In this document: positions 16,989-26,800 of the stretch, one piece after another
Numbering within the stretch: the first letter of the stretch is position 1
How the letters are laid out: each line of letters opens with the position of its first letter
Assembly: GCA_015233155.1 (NCBI GenBank)
Contig: JADFYG010000008.1
Coordinates: 27,331 to 91,330 of the forward strand
DNA: 64,000 bases
Direction of reading: 5' to 3'
Source of the DNA: Candidatus Rifleibacteriota bacterium
Lineage (GTDB): Bacteria > Muiribacteriota > Ozemobacteria > Ozemobacterales > Ozemobacteraceae
Notes under the pieces: model-generated
Database searches by the model: none
What the model was told of the DNA's origin: nothing
Seen by the model: the letters and a program-made list of their open reading frames with translations, nothing else
Program-made: the position numbers and the translations under genes

Positions 16989-18845
16989 CTATTTTACCAG
17001 ACCTACACGCGGCAAAATACTCTCGAACTGATTCACGGATTCTTCCAGGCTGCTTATTGCTTCATTCCAAAAAGCCATTTGCGTCAGATCAACTCCGAGG
17101 CTTCGCTTCGCCACTTCTTCCGCCTGGCAACTCCCTGATAATCGCAGAAACTCCCGGTATTTTGGCAAAAAGGCGGCACCCTCAGCCTTGAAGCGCGCAA
17201 AAAGCCCGCGACTCAGCAAAAATCCAAAGGTATATGGAAAATTATAAAACGTCACCCCCGTGATGTAGAAATGCAGTTTGGACGCCCAGAAATACGGGTC
17301 TTCCCAGTCCATGGCCAAGGTGTCGCCGTATATTTCCCGTTGCTTTTCGACCATCAACTCCTTCAATCGGCCTACTGATACTTCGCCTCTTTGGCGCTCT
17401 TCGTGAAACGACTTCTCAAACTCGAAGCGCACAGGAATATTCAAAAGAAAGGCGATTCCGTTTCCGATGTCCATGTTCAATACGGATGCTTTCTGAACAT
17501 CGTCCACCTTCGGGTCGGCCAGCATGCCGTCGTTCAGGATCATTTCCGCGAATGTCGAGGCGGTTTCCGCAAGAGTCATCGGATATCCTTGCGCATATGG
17601 ACGCATATCCTTCATTACATCGCTGTGATAAGCGTGTCCGATCTCATGAGCAAGGGTGCTCGCATCACCGAGACTGCCGGTGAAGGTCATGAAAACACGT
17701 CCCTCCTTGATCAGAGGCGAACCGGTACAAAATGCCCCGGGCCGCTTTCCCGCACGCTTTTCCGACTCTACCCATCCCCGTTCCAAGGCCATTTTCAGGA
17801 AGTCAGCAAGCTCCGGGAAAACCTTCCGGAAAGCAGTTTCGACCAGATCACGCCCTTCCTGCCACGTGAAACTCTTTCCGCTTTCGAAAGGCAGTGCTGC
17901 ATCCATATCCTGCCAACCGAGATTGGGAAGTCCAAGCGAACGTGCCTTTAGCCGAACCATACGCCGCGGCAGCTCAATGTTTTTCCTGACCGCTGCCATC
18001 ATCGCATCAAGTGTTTCCCTGGAAATGGATGCCTGAAACAGCGCTACATCAAGAAAATGATCAATCCTGCGATGCCCATTCAGTACCAGACGAGTGCCGG
18101 AAATGTGATTCAGAGCTGCTGCCGCAATATCCGCCACTTTTTCCCAGGCTGCATTGCCGCCAGTGAACGCTGATCGACGGACAAATGGATCAGCGTCCTC
18201 CATGAGGGAATGTCTTTGCGCCATCGGTTTCCACTCTTTTGTTCCATCGGCCTTTTCGAACTCGAACTCCAGTTTTCCCGATAATTTCTCATATAAGCGC
18301 CCCCACCCCATGATTCCATCGACGCCAAGATCAGCGGAAAGAGTTTCTTCCGGGGTGGACATAGTTCTTTGCGCTTCAAACCGAGTTCGCCGTAATGCTT
18401 CTTCCGCACCGATTAACTTACGACGACTGGTAAATTTTTTAAAAACATCATCACTTGCTGATTTCAGAGATCTTTTTAGCTCGACATCCAGTTTCGCGAA
18501 CTCGGCCTCCAGGAGTGAAAGTGCACCTTCCTCACGCGCGACATCTTCATTTGATGCATCTGCTGCGCTCAAACAGCCAATGTAAGACGAGATATGGGTC
18601 ATGCGAACCATCAAATTCTCGACTTCGAGGAAAACGCTTTCCCATGCGGCCTGATCGCTGGCAGTCAGATCAGGAAGGTTGCGCGCCTTTTCGAGCAGTT
18701 GTACCAAATCTGCCCGAAGATCTTTTTGAAATATTTTCATCTCGGGCCCGTTGAAACTCGGGAAATAAGTAGTGAGATCCCAGACTACACCGCCACTTTT
18801 ATCGTTTATACGCGCCGGCGGCGCGGTTTTTCTACTCTTCGTCAC
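16989..18845 (-). CDS. pepF: M3-family oligoendopeptidase F
   Basis: 618 residues from a GTG at 18845, preceded by AAAGGAACTTCAAC. A longer frame to 18962 would overlap the upstream acetyltransferase gene and has no ribosome site. The protein has the PepF/M3 layout: an N-terminal helical domain with a WDLTTYFPSF start typical of the family, and the zinc site HEIGHAYH (His400, Glu401, His404), with the third ligand expected in the LAETASTFAE helix. The C-terminal YNFPYTFGFLLSRGLF is also typical. It cleaves short peptides in the cytoplasm. Length is normal (~600). Confidence 0.93.
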   Translation of the reverse strand: MTKSRKTAPPARINDKSGGVVWDLTTYFPSFNGPEMKIFQKDLRADLVQLLEKARNLPDLTASDQAAWESVFLEVENLMVRMTHISSYIGCLSAADASNEDVAREEGALSLLEAEFAKLDVELKRSLKSASDDVFKKFTSRRKLIGAEEALRRTRFEAQRTMSTPEETLSADLGVDGIMGWGRLYEKLSGKLEFEFEKADGTKEWKPMAQRHSLMEDADPFVRRSAFTGGNAAWEKVADIAAAALNHISGTRLVLNGHRRIDHFLDVALFQASISRETLDAMMAAVRKNIELPRRMVRLKARSLGLPNLGWQDMDAALPFESGKSFTWQEGRDLVETAFRKVFPELADFLKMALERGWVESEKRAGKRPGAFCTGSPLIKEGRVFMTFTGSLGDASTLAHEIGHAYHSDVMKDMRPYAQGYPMTLAETASTFAEMILNDGMLADPKVDDVQKASVLNMDIGNGIAFLLNIPVRFEFEKSFHEERQRGEVSVGRLKELMVEKQREIYGDTLAMDWEDPYFWASKLHFYITGVTFYNFPYTFGFLLSRGLFARFKAEGAAFLPKYREFLRLSGSCQAEEVAKRSLGVDLTQMAFWNEAISSLEESVNQFESILPRVGLVK

Positions 18846-18940
18846 GTTGAAGTTCCTTTCCTTGATCCGATCATATGAGACCGGAAAGCGGTCGTTATTG
18901 TATCCAAAGAAATGCATCGAAGCAAGAATTCTCTTTTTAT

Positions 18941-19630
18941 TCAGGGGGCCCAGCCAAGCCATCCATTCTTTATCCAGGTATCGGCAACCAGATCATATTC
19001 TTCTCGAAGAATGGAATACTGGCACATGTCCTGCCATCGGCCGGCGATAAATAGCTCTTTTCGATGAATACCCTCACTCTTAAAACCCAACGTCTCCAGC
19101 AATTTCATCGATCTGGAATTATCCAGACAAACACTTGCCCAGATACGATGAAGCCCGGCTTCTTCAAAAGCAAATGAAACCAACGTAGCGACGGCCTCTT
19201 TTCCGAGACCTTGTCCGGCCATGGCTTCGTCAATCCAGTAACCGATTCCCGCGGAAAGCTGAACCCCCAAACGCACTTGAAGAAGACTCGCCCGGCCAAT
19301 CAGACTACTTTCTTTTTCAGAAAATACCCCAAGATCAAGACGCGAGGCTGAACGGGCTTCCACATGCTCCCGGCGAATGACGCGACTCAGATCGGCCTTC
19401 GTTAATTCTCCGGGCCAGGCCGGAAGATACGCAGCAAGCCAGAGTTGATTTTTTTTCAAGGCGAGCATCAACTCAGACACGTCCCGCTGGTTCAATCTTC
19501 GCAGCACCAATCGACGGGAATGAAACATCCGCCCGGGTGGCATGAGCTCAATAAATCCTTTTCCCGGGCGAACGTTACTTGATGCAGGATATGCACTTTC
19601 AGTTTTTTTCCGGGGCCTGGGCGGAATCAT
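18941..19630 (-). CDS. GNAT N-acetyltransferase, RimJ/RimL type
   Basis: 229 residues. The GNAT fold is clear from about residue 36: RRLVLRRLNQRDVSEL, then a GIGYWIDEAMAGQGLGKEAVATLVSF acetyl-CoA segment with a QGLGKE pyrophosphate loop, then NSRSMKLLETLGFKSEGI. This RimJ/RimL-like pattern usually acetylates N-termini or small substrates. The first ~30 residues are basic and outside the family; starts at residues 30 or 35 are possible, but the first ATG has AGGTG upstream. It lies upstream of pepF with about 95 nt between. Confidence 0.85.
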   Translation of the reverse strand: MIPPRPRKKTESAYPASSNVRPGKGFIELMPPGRMFHSRRLVLRRLNQRDVSELMLALKKNQLWLAAYLPAWPGELTKADLSRVIRREHVEARSASRLDLGVFSEKESSLIGRASLLQVRLGVQLSAGIGYWIDEAMAGQGLGKEAVATLVSFAFEEAGLHRIWASVCLDNSRSMKLLETLGFKSEGIHRKELFIAGRWQDMCQYSILREEYDLVADTWIKNGWLGWAP

Positions 19631-19687
19631 TTTTCACCTGCTCACTTTTCTGATCTTTTCTCAGAGCAAACACATTCAAAGTTCTGT

Positions 19688-19735
19688 GGGCGCGCCGCTT
19701 TGCGCTTCGGCGTGCCCGGCGGTCACGCCCTACCA
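19688..19735. repeat. Dispersed hairpin repeat, copy A
   Basis: Begins with GGGCGCGCCGC and ends with GCCCTACCA, as does 29454-29513. Near the end is a stem GGCGTG (19709-19714) / CACGCC (19724-19729) around the 9-nt loop CCCGGCGGT. Copy B has the same loop but a different, still complementary stem. It lies in a gene-free stretch (19631-19921) between divergently transcribed genes. Confidence 0.65.
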
Positions 19736-19921
19736 TAGCACAGTTTCGCCCTTGCGGGCACTTCGCAGTGTCGAGAACCGTGTTATAGACCATTCCTGAG
19801 TTTTTATGCGTTTGCCCTGGATCTTTTCTTTTAAATGGCTCAATGTGATATGCTTACGCCAGGATGAACTTCAATTGCGTTCCAGCTGTCCTCATTATAT
19901 CAAATCCGGAGCCTCCAGAAT

Positions 19922-20671
19922 ATGTCCATTCCTTCGCAACCTCTTTCCCCAAAACCGATACCATATAAAGCCATCTTCTTCGATGTTGGCGGGACCCTTA
20001 TTTATCCTGAGCCACAACGTATGTTAAGAATTTTTTCAGATCTCGCCCCGAATTCTCCGGTACTTGATTCGTGGCTTCGGGCTATTCATGAAACCACGGT
20101 AGAACTGGATGATGCAATAAAATTTGAGGGAGCTCTCAAAGACGAGTGGTGGAACTCATATTTCAGCCGCCTGCTGAATCATCTTCCAGAGAATAGCCAC
20201 CTTGCTAAAGATAAAGTCATTCTTTTCTGTAATAAACTTCACGAATATCATGTATCCAATAATCTATGGGCATATCATGCCACCGGTGCTGATGAGACGC
20301 TAAAAACTCTTATGAAACAAGGGTTTCGGCTTGGAATTATCTCCAACAGTGACGGACGCGTTCGATCTCAGATAGAAGAGGCGGGTTGGCTCCAGTATTT
20401 TGAATTTATCATCGACTCCCGAGTAGTGGGCGTTGAAAAACCTGATCCGGCTATTTTTCAGCTTGGACTCGAAAAGGCAAATCTGTCCGCGCGCGAAGTC
20501 CTGTATATTGGCGATTTCGTCAACATAGACAAGGCAGGAGCCGCATCAGTCGGGATGGACTGCATTATCATCGACCCGCTGTTCCGCCGACCGGAACTCG
20601 GACAATGGCGCATCGATAACCTTATCGATATCATCCCCTGGCTAGAAAATGCCCTTACTGATCGGCTTTAG
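19922..20671 (+). CDS. HAD-superfamily hydrolase (REG-2-like)
   Basis: 249 residues. All four HAD motifs are visible: FFDVGGTL (nucleophile Asp21), ISNSDGR (motif II), a Lys in VEKPDPAIF (motif III) and YIGDFVNID (motif IV). A helical cap domain lies between motifs I and II. Gly replaces Asp at position +2 of motif I, as in REG-2-like members, so it may be a phosphatase of limited activity or another hydrolase. Substrate unknown. Its 3' end overlaps the convergent gene by 17 nt. Confidence 0.88.
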   Translation: MSIPSQPLSPKPIPYKAIFFDVGGTLIYPEPQRMLRIFSDLAPNSPVLDSWLRAIHETTVELDDAIKFEGALKDEWWNSYFSRLLNHLPENSHLAKDKVILFCNKLHEYHVSNNLWAYHATGADETLKTLMKQGFRLGIISNSDGRVRSQIEEAGWLQYFEFIIDSRVVGVEKPDPAIFQLGLEKANLSAREVLYIGDFVNIDKAGAASVGMDCIIIDPLFRRPELGQWRIDNLIDIIPWLENALTDRL

Positions 20672-21344
20672 AAGTATCAGAACCGACTTCGATCATCTTA
20701 CCCGCATCGAACTCGAAAACATGAGTTCCGGAGGCAATTTTTCCGCTGGCAAGATTTTGATTCAAACTCCAAACAACGAATCTGGGGCGATGGTTGCTGT
20801 CGCCTTTCTGGAAGGAGACTCGCCCGCCCTTGATAGTATCGTCTTCCCAGATTGGAGAAATTGTCTCCCCAGTTTTTGAAAGAAGCAGTATATCGACAAA
20901 TCCACCTGTTCCGCCCGTATCGAGAGTTAAAGCGATATCCTTCGCCCCAGAAGCGGTGAATGCGCCGATTTGCACATCGACAAGCTGACGGCCCTCCGTT
21001 TTAAATATCGAAATCCCACTGACCGCTTTGCGATCTTTCTTCAGGACCAGTTCATCGAAACGCCCGATTGCCCCTGGGTTCGGATCCTTGATAAGTTCAA
21101 GAACGCCCAACGAACCAAGATCAACCTGAAATGTGGCTATTTCAGAAAGAGGCTTGACCAGGACCGGATCTTCTGCCGGAATCACTGAATCAGAACCCGA
21201 GCTTGATGCAGTAACGGTTACAGCCGATTGGGCCTGTAATGGCGAATTTGGAGCAGCCGCTAACTGCCAGGTGACAAACAATGAAAAGGCCGCAGCTAGA
21301 ATGACGGATTTCATAAAACGAAATCGAGCATCCCGACAGATCAT
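20655..21344 (-). CDS. Small exported protein of unknown function, coupled to a lytic transglycosylase
   Basis: 229 residues from the ATG at 21344, which overlaps the stop of the transglycosylase gene (ATGA). An internal ATG at 21314 would give a cleaner signal peptide (MKSVILAAAFSLFVTW). The mature protein has a Ser/Thr-rich stretch, then a beta-rich domain with repeated hydrophobic strands (ASGAKDIALTLDTGGTGGFV; ISPIWEDD). The latter recalls proteins that report a measured value, but I recognise no family. Translational coupling suggests a role with the murein-cleaving partner. The end overlaps the convergent HAD gene by 17 nt. Confidence 0.65.
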   Translation of the reverse strand: MICRDARFRFMKSVILAAAFSLFVTWQLAAAPNSPLQAQSAVTVTASSSGSDSVIPAEDPVLVKPLSEIATFQVDLGSLGVLELIKDPNPGAIGRFDELVLKKDRKAVSGISIFKTEGRQLVDVQIGAFTASGAKDIALTLDTGGTGGFVDILLLSKTGETISPIWEDDTIKGGRVSFQKGDSNHRPRFVVWSLNQNLASGKIASGTHVFEFDAGKMIEVGSDTSKADQ

Positions 21345-22183
21345 TTCAGACCTGTGGCTGGCGCATAAAACTCGTCAGTTGCTAATGAATCGACTTCAGA
21401 AGAATCCACGTCAAACATTTTCGAAGCCAGTCTCCTCTCGGAGGCCGTTAGAGAAAGACCAAGGCACATCTTCAGCTTCAGGCCATAGCCGACCGGTTCG
21501 CTGGCCTTCTTTTGCAGAGTTTCCCATGATTTCTTCAATAGCTTGGAATACGGACCGGCATTATATGCAATGACCGCCTTGATCAGCTTTTCTTCGCCCT
21601 TGGCTTCCGCCACTTCCTTGACCTTGAATATCTCGTTAAATAACAGAATACCGCCCTTCAAATTCTGCTCAGGATTCTTGGGATCGACGCCAAGCCCTTT
21701 CGCTGTATCCGGCATCAGCTGTGCGAAACCTATGGCCCCGACACCACTGCGCACAAGCGTTCCATTTGATCTCTTCTGAATGCCATTGCTTTCAATCCAG
21801 ATAATCGATTTATAAAAATCTTCCGGAGTAATCACATGGCCATACATGTTTGTTAATTCAGGGAAATCCCAATTTGTACTCTTTCCCATTGCTTTACTGA
21901 ACCAGGCGGGAAACTGTTTCGAGCCTGCTGAAACGCCATTTCTGCCAGGCTCAGGAGGGGCAAGGGGTTCCGGGCCGGAAGATACGTTCACATTTCCTTG
22001 CGCAGTTTCCTGCGAAGTTCCCTCCGGATTTCCGGGTGAAATTCCTAGTGGGGCTGCCTCTGAGGTTCCCTGTGGTTCACCGCCCTGAATATGAACTGGT
22101 TTATCCTCAAAAGGATTTGCACCGAAGGATATTCCCGGGCAAACCATTATGCACAGTAATATGACCCCGACAAGTTTTTTCAT
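21341..22183 (-). CDS. Lytic transglycosylase (SLT domain)
   Basis: 280 residues from ATG 22183, preceded by AGGAG at 7 nt; a longer frame to 22237 is not supported. The signal peptide is residues 1-22 (IMVCPGISFGA). Next is a ~70-residue low-complexity linker rich in Gly, Pro, Glu and Ser, then the SLT domain (~120-250). The catalytic Glu lies in IIWIESNG, followed by GAIGFAQLMPDTAK and IAYNAGP, all standard. It should cleave murein glycan strands in the periplasm, releasing 1,6-anhydromuropeptides. The linker may let it reach the wall from a membrane-near site. Confidence 0.9.
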   Translation of the reverse strand: MKKLVGVILLCIMVCPGISFGANPFEDKPVHIQGGEPQGTSEAAPLGISPGNPEGTSQETAQGNVNVSSGPEPLAPPEPGRNGVSAGSKQFPAWFSKAMGKSTNWDFPELTNMYGHVITPEDFYKSIIWIESNGIQKRSNGTLVRSGVGAIGFAQLMPDTAKGLGVDPKNPEQNLKGGILLFNEIFKVKEVAEAKGEEKLIKAVIAYNAGPYSKLLKKSWETLQKKASEPVGYGLKLKMCLGLSLTASERRLASKMFDVDSSEVDSLATDEFYAPATGLK

Positions 22184-22335
22184 CCCTGGCTCCTGTTGCC
22201 GCATACTGAATACTTTCAAATTATAACCTACAATCAAATTTTCCGGAAGAGTACGTGGTAACGAGACAGGGCCATTTTTTCACACCTTCGGCGGTCGCAC
22301 CGTTGTGACGAGAAACGTTGCCCCGGCGGATCGAG

Positions 22336-23832
22336 TTACGATGATTCTTCAATAATGCGCCCATTTTCGAGACGTACACGATGCGCGCAGACTGTTTTTG
22401 CATATTCGGTTTCATGACTGACCAGTATCAGTTCGCTCCCGGATCCGGTAAACCTTTGCAATGACCGCAAGACAAACATTCTTGAACGGTCGTCAAGATG
22501 AACAAATGGCTCATCGAGAAGCAGTAAAGTGGGTTTTACCGCCAGAGCACGTCCCAATGCAACACGACTCGCTTCTCCTCCTGAAATACATGATGCATCA
22601 CGGTCGAGCATGTTATACAATCCTAACTCTTTGGCAATGCTCAGAACATCTTCCTTCGCCTGGTCAGACCGTTTTCCACGGCATCGAACTCCGTACATGA
22701 GGTTTTCCAGGACAGTTCCGGCAAAAAGGTATGGACGCTGAAAAACCAGAACAGCTTCGCGGCCGGAAAGTTCTATTTCACCCGCATCCGGGGATTGAAG
22801 CCCACAGAGCATGCGCAGAAGCGTCGTCTTACCCGCCCCGGACCGCCCGGACAACAGCATGTTCCCCGTGACGACAAGACTGGCATTCAGTCGTTCAAAA
22901 AGTGTATGCCCTGGAAATACAAGGGTCACATCGCGTAGATGAACAGGCTCTTTTTCAATGTCCTGTTTTCCGGAGACAATGTCGGCCTCTTTCGCGGAGG
23001 CAATATCAATTGGCGCATCACCATCGCCATGGAAGACATCGGCACCCGGCTCTGAATCAGAAAAATTAACAAGAGTTAAACCTGTCGTTTTCGTCTCCTC
23101 GTAAAATTTAGCGGGTTCGGAAAGACGCCGCGAGCTGCGGAAACGAGGGATCTGAAGCCACTGAATGAAAGCGGCGTTTCCGAGAGCGACGAGGAGCAGC
23201 AAAAACCCAAGCGCCAATCCAAGCTCGATTTCCCCTTTTCCCATCTCAAGGGCTATAGCGGTCGTCATTGTGCGCGTCTGACCGCGGATATTTCCTCCAA
23301 GCATCATTGCACATCCGACTTCCGAGATCACGCGGCCAAAACCAGCACAAAGTCCGACAAATAACGAAGAACGGCACTCCCTTGACAATAAGATGAGCAG
23401 ACGGATCGGTCCCGCCCCCAGATTGCGGGCGGTTTCGATCAATCCGATCGGAACCTGGGCAAAGGAGTTCACGAGAAACGTAACCATGAGTGGAGTCACC
23501 AGCAGGATGTCCCCGACTATGATTGCCGTCGGGGAATACAGCATATCGAGAACTCCGAGCGGCCCGCGTCGTGAAATCACTATGTAGACCAGAGTCCCTA
23601 TGATGACGGTGGGAACAGCTAACCATGTTTGCAGGGCAAGCATCAGGGCTGCTTTCCAGCCCGCAGTCCGACGATGAATAAGCAGTGCGATCGGTACCGC
23701 GAAAACAGCTCCGGAAAGAGTCGCCGTCACGGCTATTTTCAGAGAAAACAACAGAATTCCGAACACCTCGACGTCAAGGGTTAACAGGCGCAGAAACGCT
23801 CCATACAGCGTATCCGCTAAAAAAGCTGACAT
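22336..23832 (-). CDS. Tungstate-type ABC transporter: permease fused to ATPase (TupB-TupC-like)
   Basis: 498 residues from ATG 23832. Residues ~1-250 are a multi-span permease resembling TupB (IAVTATLSGAVFAVPIALLI; LAVPTVIIGTLVYIVISRRGPLG; ETARNLGAGPIRLL). After a polar linker (~255-310), the C-terminal ~190 residues are an ABC ATPase: Walker A GRSGAGKTT, Q-loop FQRPYLF, signature ISGGEASRV, Walker B LLLLDEP, switch VSHE. Tungstate permease and ATPase are usually separate genes. No substrate-binding protein (TupA) is nearby, so the substrate is inferred from the permease sequence alone; molybdate cannot be excluded. Confidence 0.85.
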   Translation of the reverse strand: MSAFLADTLYGAFLRLLTLDVEVFGILLFSLKIAVTATLSGAVFAVPIALLIHRRTAGWKAALMLALQTWLAVPTVIIGTLVYIVISRRGPLGVLDMLYSPTAIIVGDILLVTPLMVTFLVNSFAQVPIGLIETARNLGAGPIRLLILLSRECRSSLFVGLCAGFGRVISEVGCAMMLGGNIRGQTRTMTTAIALEMGKGEIELGLALGFLLLLVALGNAAFIQWLQIPRFRSSRRLSEPAKFYEETKTTGLTLVNFSDSEPGADVFHGDGDAPIDIASAKEADIVSGKQDIEKEPVHLRDVTLVFPGHTLFERLNASLVVTGNMLLSGRSGAGKTTLLRMLCGLQSPDAGEIELSGREAVLVFQRPYLFAGTVLENLMYGVRCRGKRSDQAKEDVLSIAKELGLYNMLDRDASCISGGEASRVALGRALAVKPTLLLLDEPFVHLDDRSRMFVLRSLQRFTGSGSELILVSHETEYAKTVCAHRVRLENGRIIEESS

Positions 23833-23862
23833 CAAAGCCCCGCCGCTTTCCTCTCCGTCATT

Positions 23863-26800
23863 TCAGGGTATAAAATATCGAGCCTCCGGATGATGCACGA
23901 AAATGCCGCTTAATGAAGCTTCCGGTACCATTTGATTGAGTTCCGTGAGCGAAATCCCGATGCGTTCGGCCTCGAGAAGCTTCAGCAACTCCTTCTGATA
24001 TTCAAGATCCGGGCATGATGGGTAGCCGAAAGAAAATCTCAATCCCTTGGCCAATCCAAGGTCCTGGAGCATCTTTTCCTCGACCCATGCGGCAGAAGAC
24101 TCGGCAAGTTCGACGGCAAGACCATGCAGGTGGAGATAATCGCGATAATGCCCCGTTTCATACAAACGATGCCCCTCTTCGATGATCCGGGAGCCGACAG
24201 TCGTTGCCCATAATCCGATGGTATCTTCGCGATCTTCCGCAAAATAATCAGACAGACACAATCCGGGGGTGCGAGTCTGTCGCGGAAATTTCCAGCGGAT
24301 GGGCTCGCTTGAATCTGAACGAGTCACAAGAAGGCTGTTTCCTTCCGCGCGAACTCGAAAGAAGCCATATGTAGCACTTATGGCAACAAGTTTTTCTGAT
24401 TTCACACGTTTAATCAGCTCTTGAAAAGAAGGTTCTATCTCATCCTGGAGGATACGCTTCCATGCCGTCTCATCGAGATGGCCCTTTTTATACTGCCACC
24501 GAAAACGAAACAGTGAATCGCGGTCGATATGCGGAATCACCTCATCAAGGGGCAACTCCAGGATTCGACACCCCTTGAACGGAGGTATGGGAATGTGTCC
24601 GGCAGGTGGAAACGATCTGGCGAATCCGCCGGATGCTTCCAGGCCGGAAGATTTTTTCCGATCTGCTTCATCGCCTGATTTGCTGTCGATTGATTCTGAA
24701 ACGCAGGCTTGATGTTCGAAAGTAACAATACCCCCGCTATCCCCTGACGGTGGCTCGCCCTTCGTTACACTCGTCCCGTCTTTTGCCTTTACAGACTCGC
24801 TTTCGGCAGTTTCTGTCTTTTCGTCAGACAAGCGCTGCATGAGCAGTAAACCCGCAAAAGCATCAGGAGCAAAGAAGACGCGCCCCTTGTACAATTTTGC
24901 CAGATCCTCTTCAACAAAAGCGCGTGTTAATGCGGCTCCACCCAAAACTACATGCGGAGTCAGACCGCGACGATTCAGCTCTTCGAGGTTTTCCTTCATG
25001 ATCTGGGTCGATTTCACAAGAAGCCCGCTCATGCCGATTACGTTCGCATTCTGCCTGATCACAGCTCTGATCATCGTATCGATGTCAATTTTAATTCCCA
25101 GGTCGGTTACAGCGAATCCGTTATTTGATAGTAAAATGTTCACCAGATTCTTGCCTATATCATGAACATCTCCTCGCACAGTCGCGAGAATAATTCGTCG
25201 TCTCGGATCTATTTCGCGTTTTTCCATGTGTGGTTCAAGAATATTTACCGCGGCTTTCATCACCTCAGCAGATTGCAAAACAAATGGAAGCTGCATCTGG
25301 CCTGCTCCGAACAGTTGTCCTACCTCCTGCATTGATGGGATCAGAATATCATTTACAACTGCCAGCGGAGGCTGCCCCGCTGTCAGCAACCGATTAATAA
25401 TGTCTTCCAGCCCCGCCTTCTCGCCATCCAAGATCTTGAGACGTAGAGCCGACTCCGGAGTAAGCATGGCTTCGTCACGCTTCGCGGCAGGTTTCCCTCC
25501 CTCGAAAGCGCCAATAAATGCTGAAAGATCGCTTCCGTCGCCATGTGCATTATAAAGCAGATCAACAGCGAGTCGCCGCTTATCGGACGAAATCTTGAAA
25601 ATCGGCTGAATACCTCTTGGATTGACTATCGCCATATGCAGACCGCGTTTCACGGCTTCATCGAGAAATACGCTGTTAAGAACTTCGCGAGCTCCCGGAT
25701 TAAGACCAAACGAGATATTGCTCACTCCAAGCAGTGTGTGGCTCGCTGGAAACTGTTCCCGAATTCCTGCTACGGCTTCGAGGGTCTGGACGGCGGCGGT
25801 CCGCAATTCTGCATCCCCGCTGCCCAGAGTGAAAGTCAGAGTGTCGAATATAAGGTCGGAAGAACGCAACCCGCACTCATCAACAAGCAGATTATGCAAC
25901 CGTTTCGCTATGGCCATCTTGCGCCCGAAAGTTTTTGCCATGCCATCTTCGTCGATAGTCAGACAAATGAGCGCTGCCCCATAATCACGCGCGACTGCCG
26001 CCATTTCCCTGACCTTGGCCTCGCCCGCCTCGAAATTCACCGAATTGATGATGCACCGGCCTGCATGCCGTTTCAGAGCAGACTCGACGACTTTAGGATC
26101 GGTCGAATCAATCAACAGAGGCAATTTTACCTGCGTCGCAAAGATCGAAACAAGCTTTTCCATATCCCGACTTTCGTCGCGTCCCACATATGCCACTGAA
26201 ACATCGAGAAGATGGGCTCCACCACGAGCCTGCTCACGACCTACCGCGGTCATGCCATCCCAGTCCGCTTTCAGCAAAAGATCACGAAATGCTCTTGAAC
26301 CATTGGCATTCGTGCGCTCACCAATCAGGCAGGGAGGCGGCTCCTGAGTGAGAGAAACCGCCTGATAGAGACTCGACGCCGAAGGGATGCGCCGAACGAG
26401 CCGATGGACCGGCTTAAGATTTCCCACCGCTTTGACCACGGCTTCAAGATGTGCAGGGGTTGTGCCGCAACAACCGCCAGCGATGTTTATACCGTTTTCC
26501 CGGACAAAACGCTCATGGAATGCGGCAAGTTCGGCCGGAGTCAAGCGGTATACCGGTTTTCCGCCGACGTTTTCCGGAAGCCCGGCATTCGGCATGACCG
26601 AGATACGTTTGTTCCATTGCGTCGAAAGATACTCGACATGGCGGACCATCTCTAATGGCCCAGTGGCGCAATTTATGCCCACGACATCAATCATGTCGAA
26701 AGGTTCCAGAATGGTGGTCACAGCAGTGATATCACTGCCCAGCAACATGGTTCCGGCTGCTTCGAGCGTGACAGAAACCATCACCGGCCGTCTGGAACCC

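Noticed and set aside
18846-18962. Longer start for the M3 peptidase
   Set aside because: It would overlap the acetyltransferase gene; the GTG at 18845 has a good ribosome site and family-typical N-terminus.
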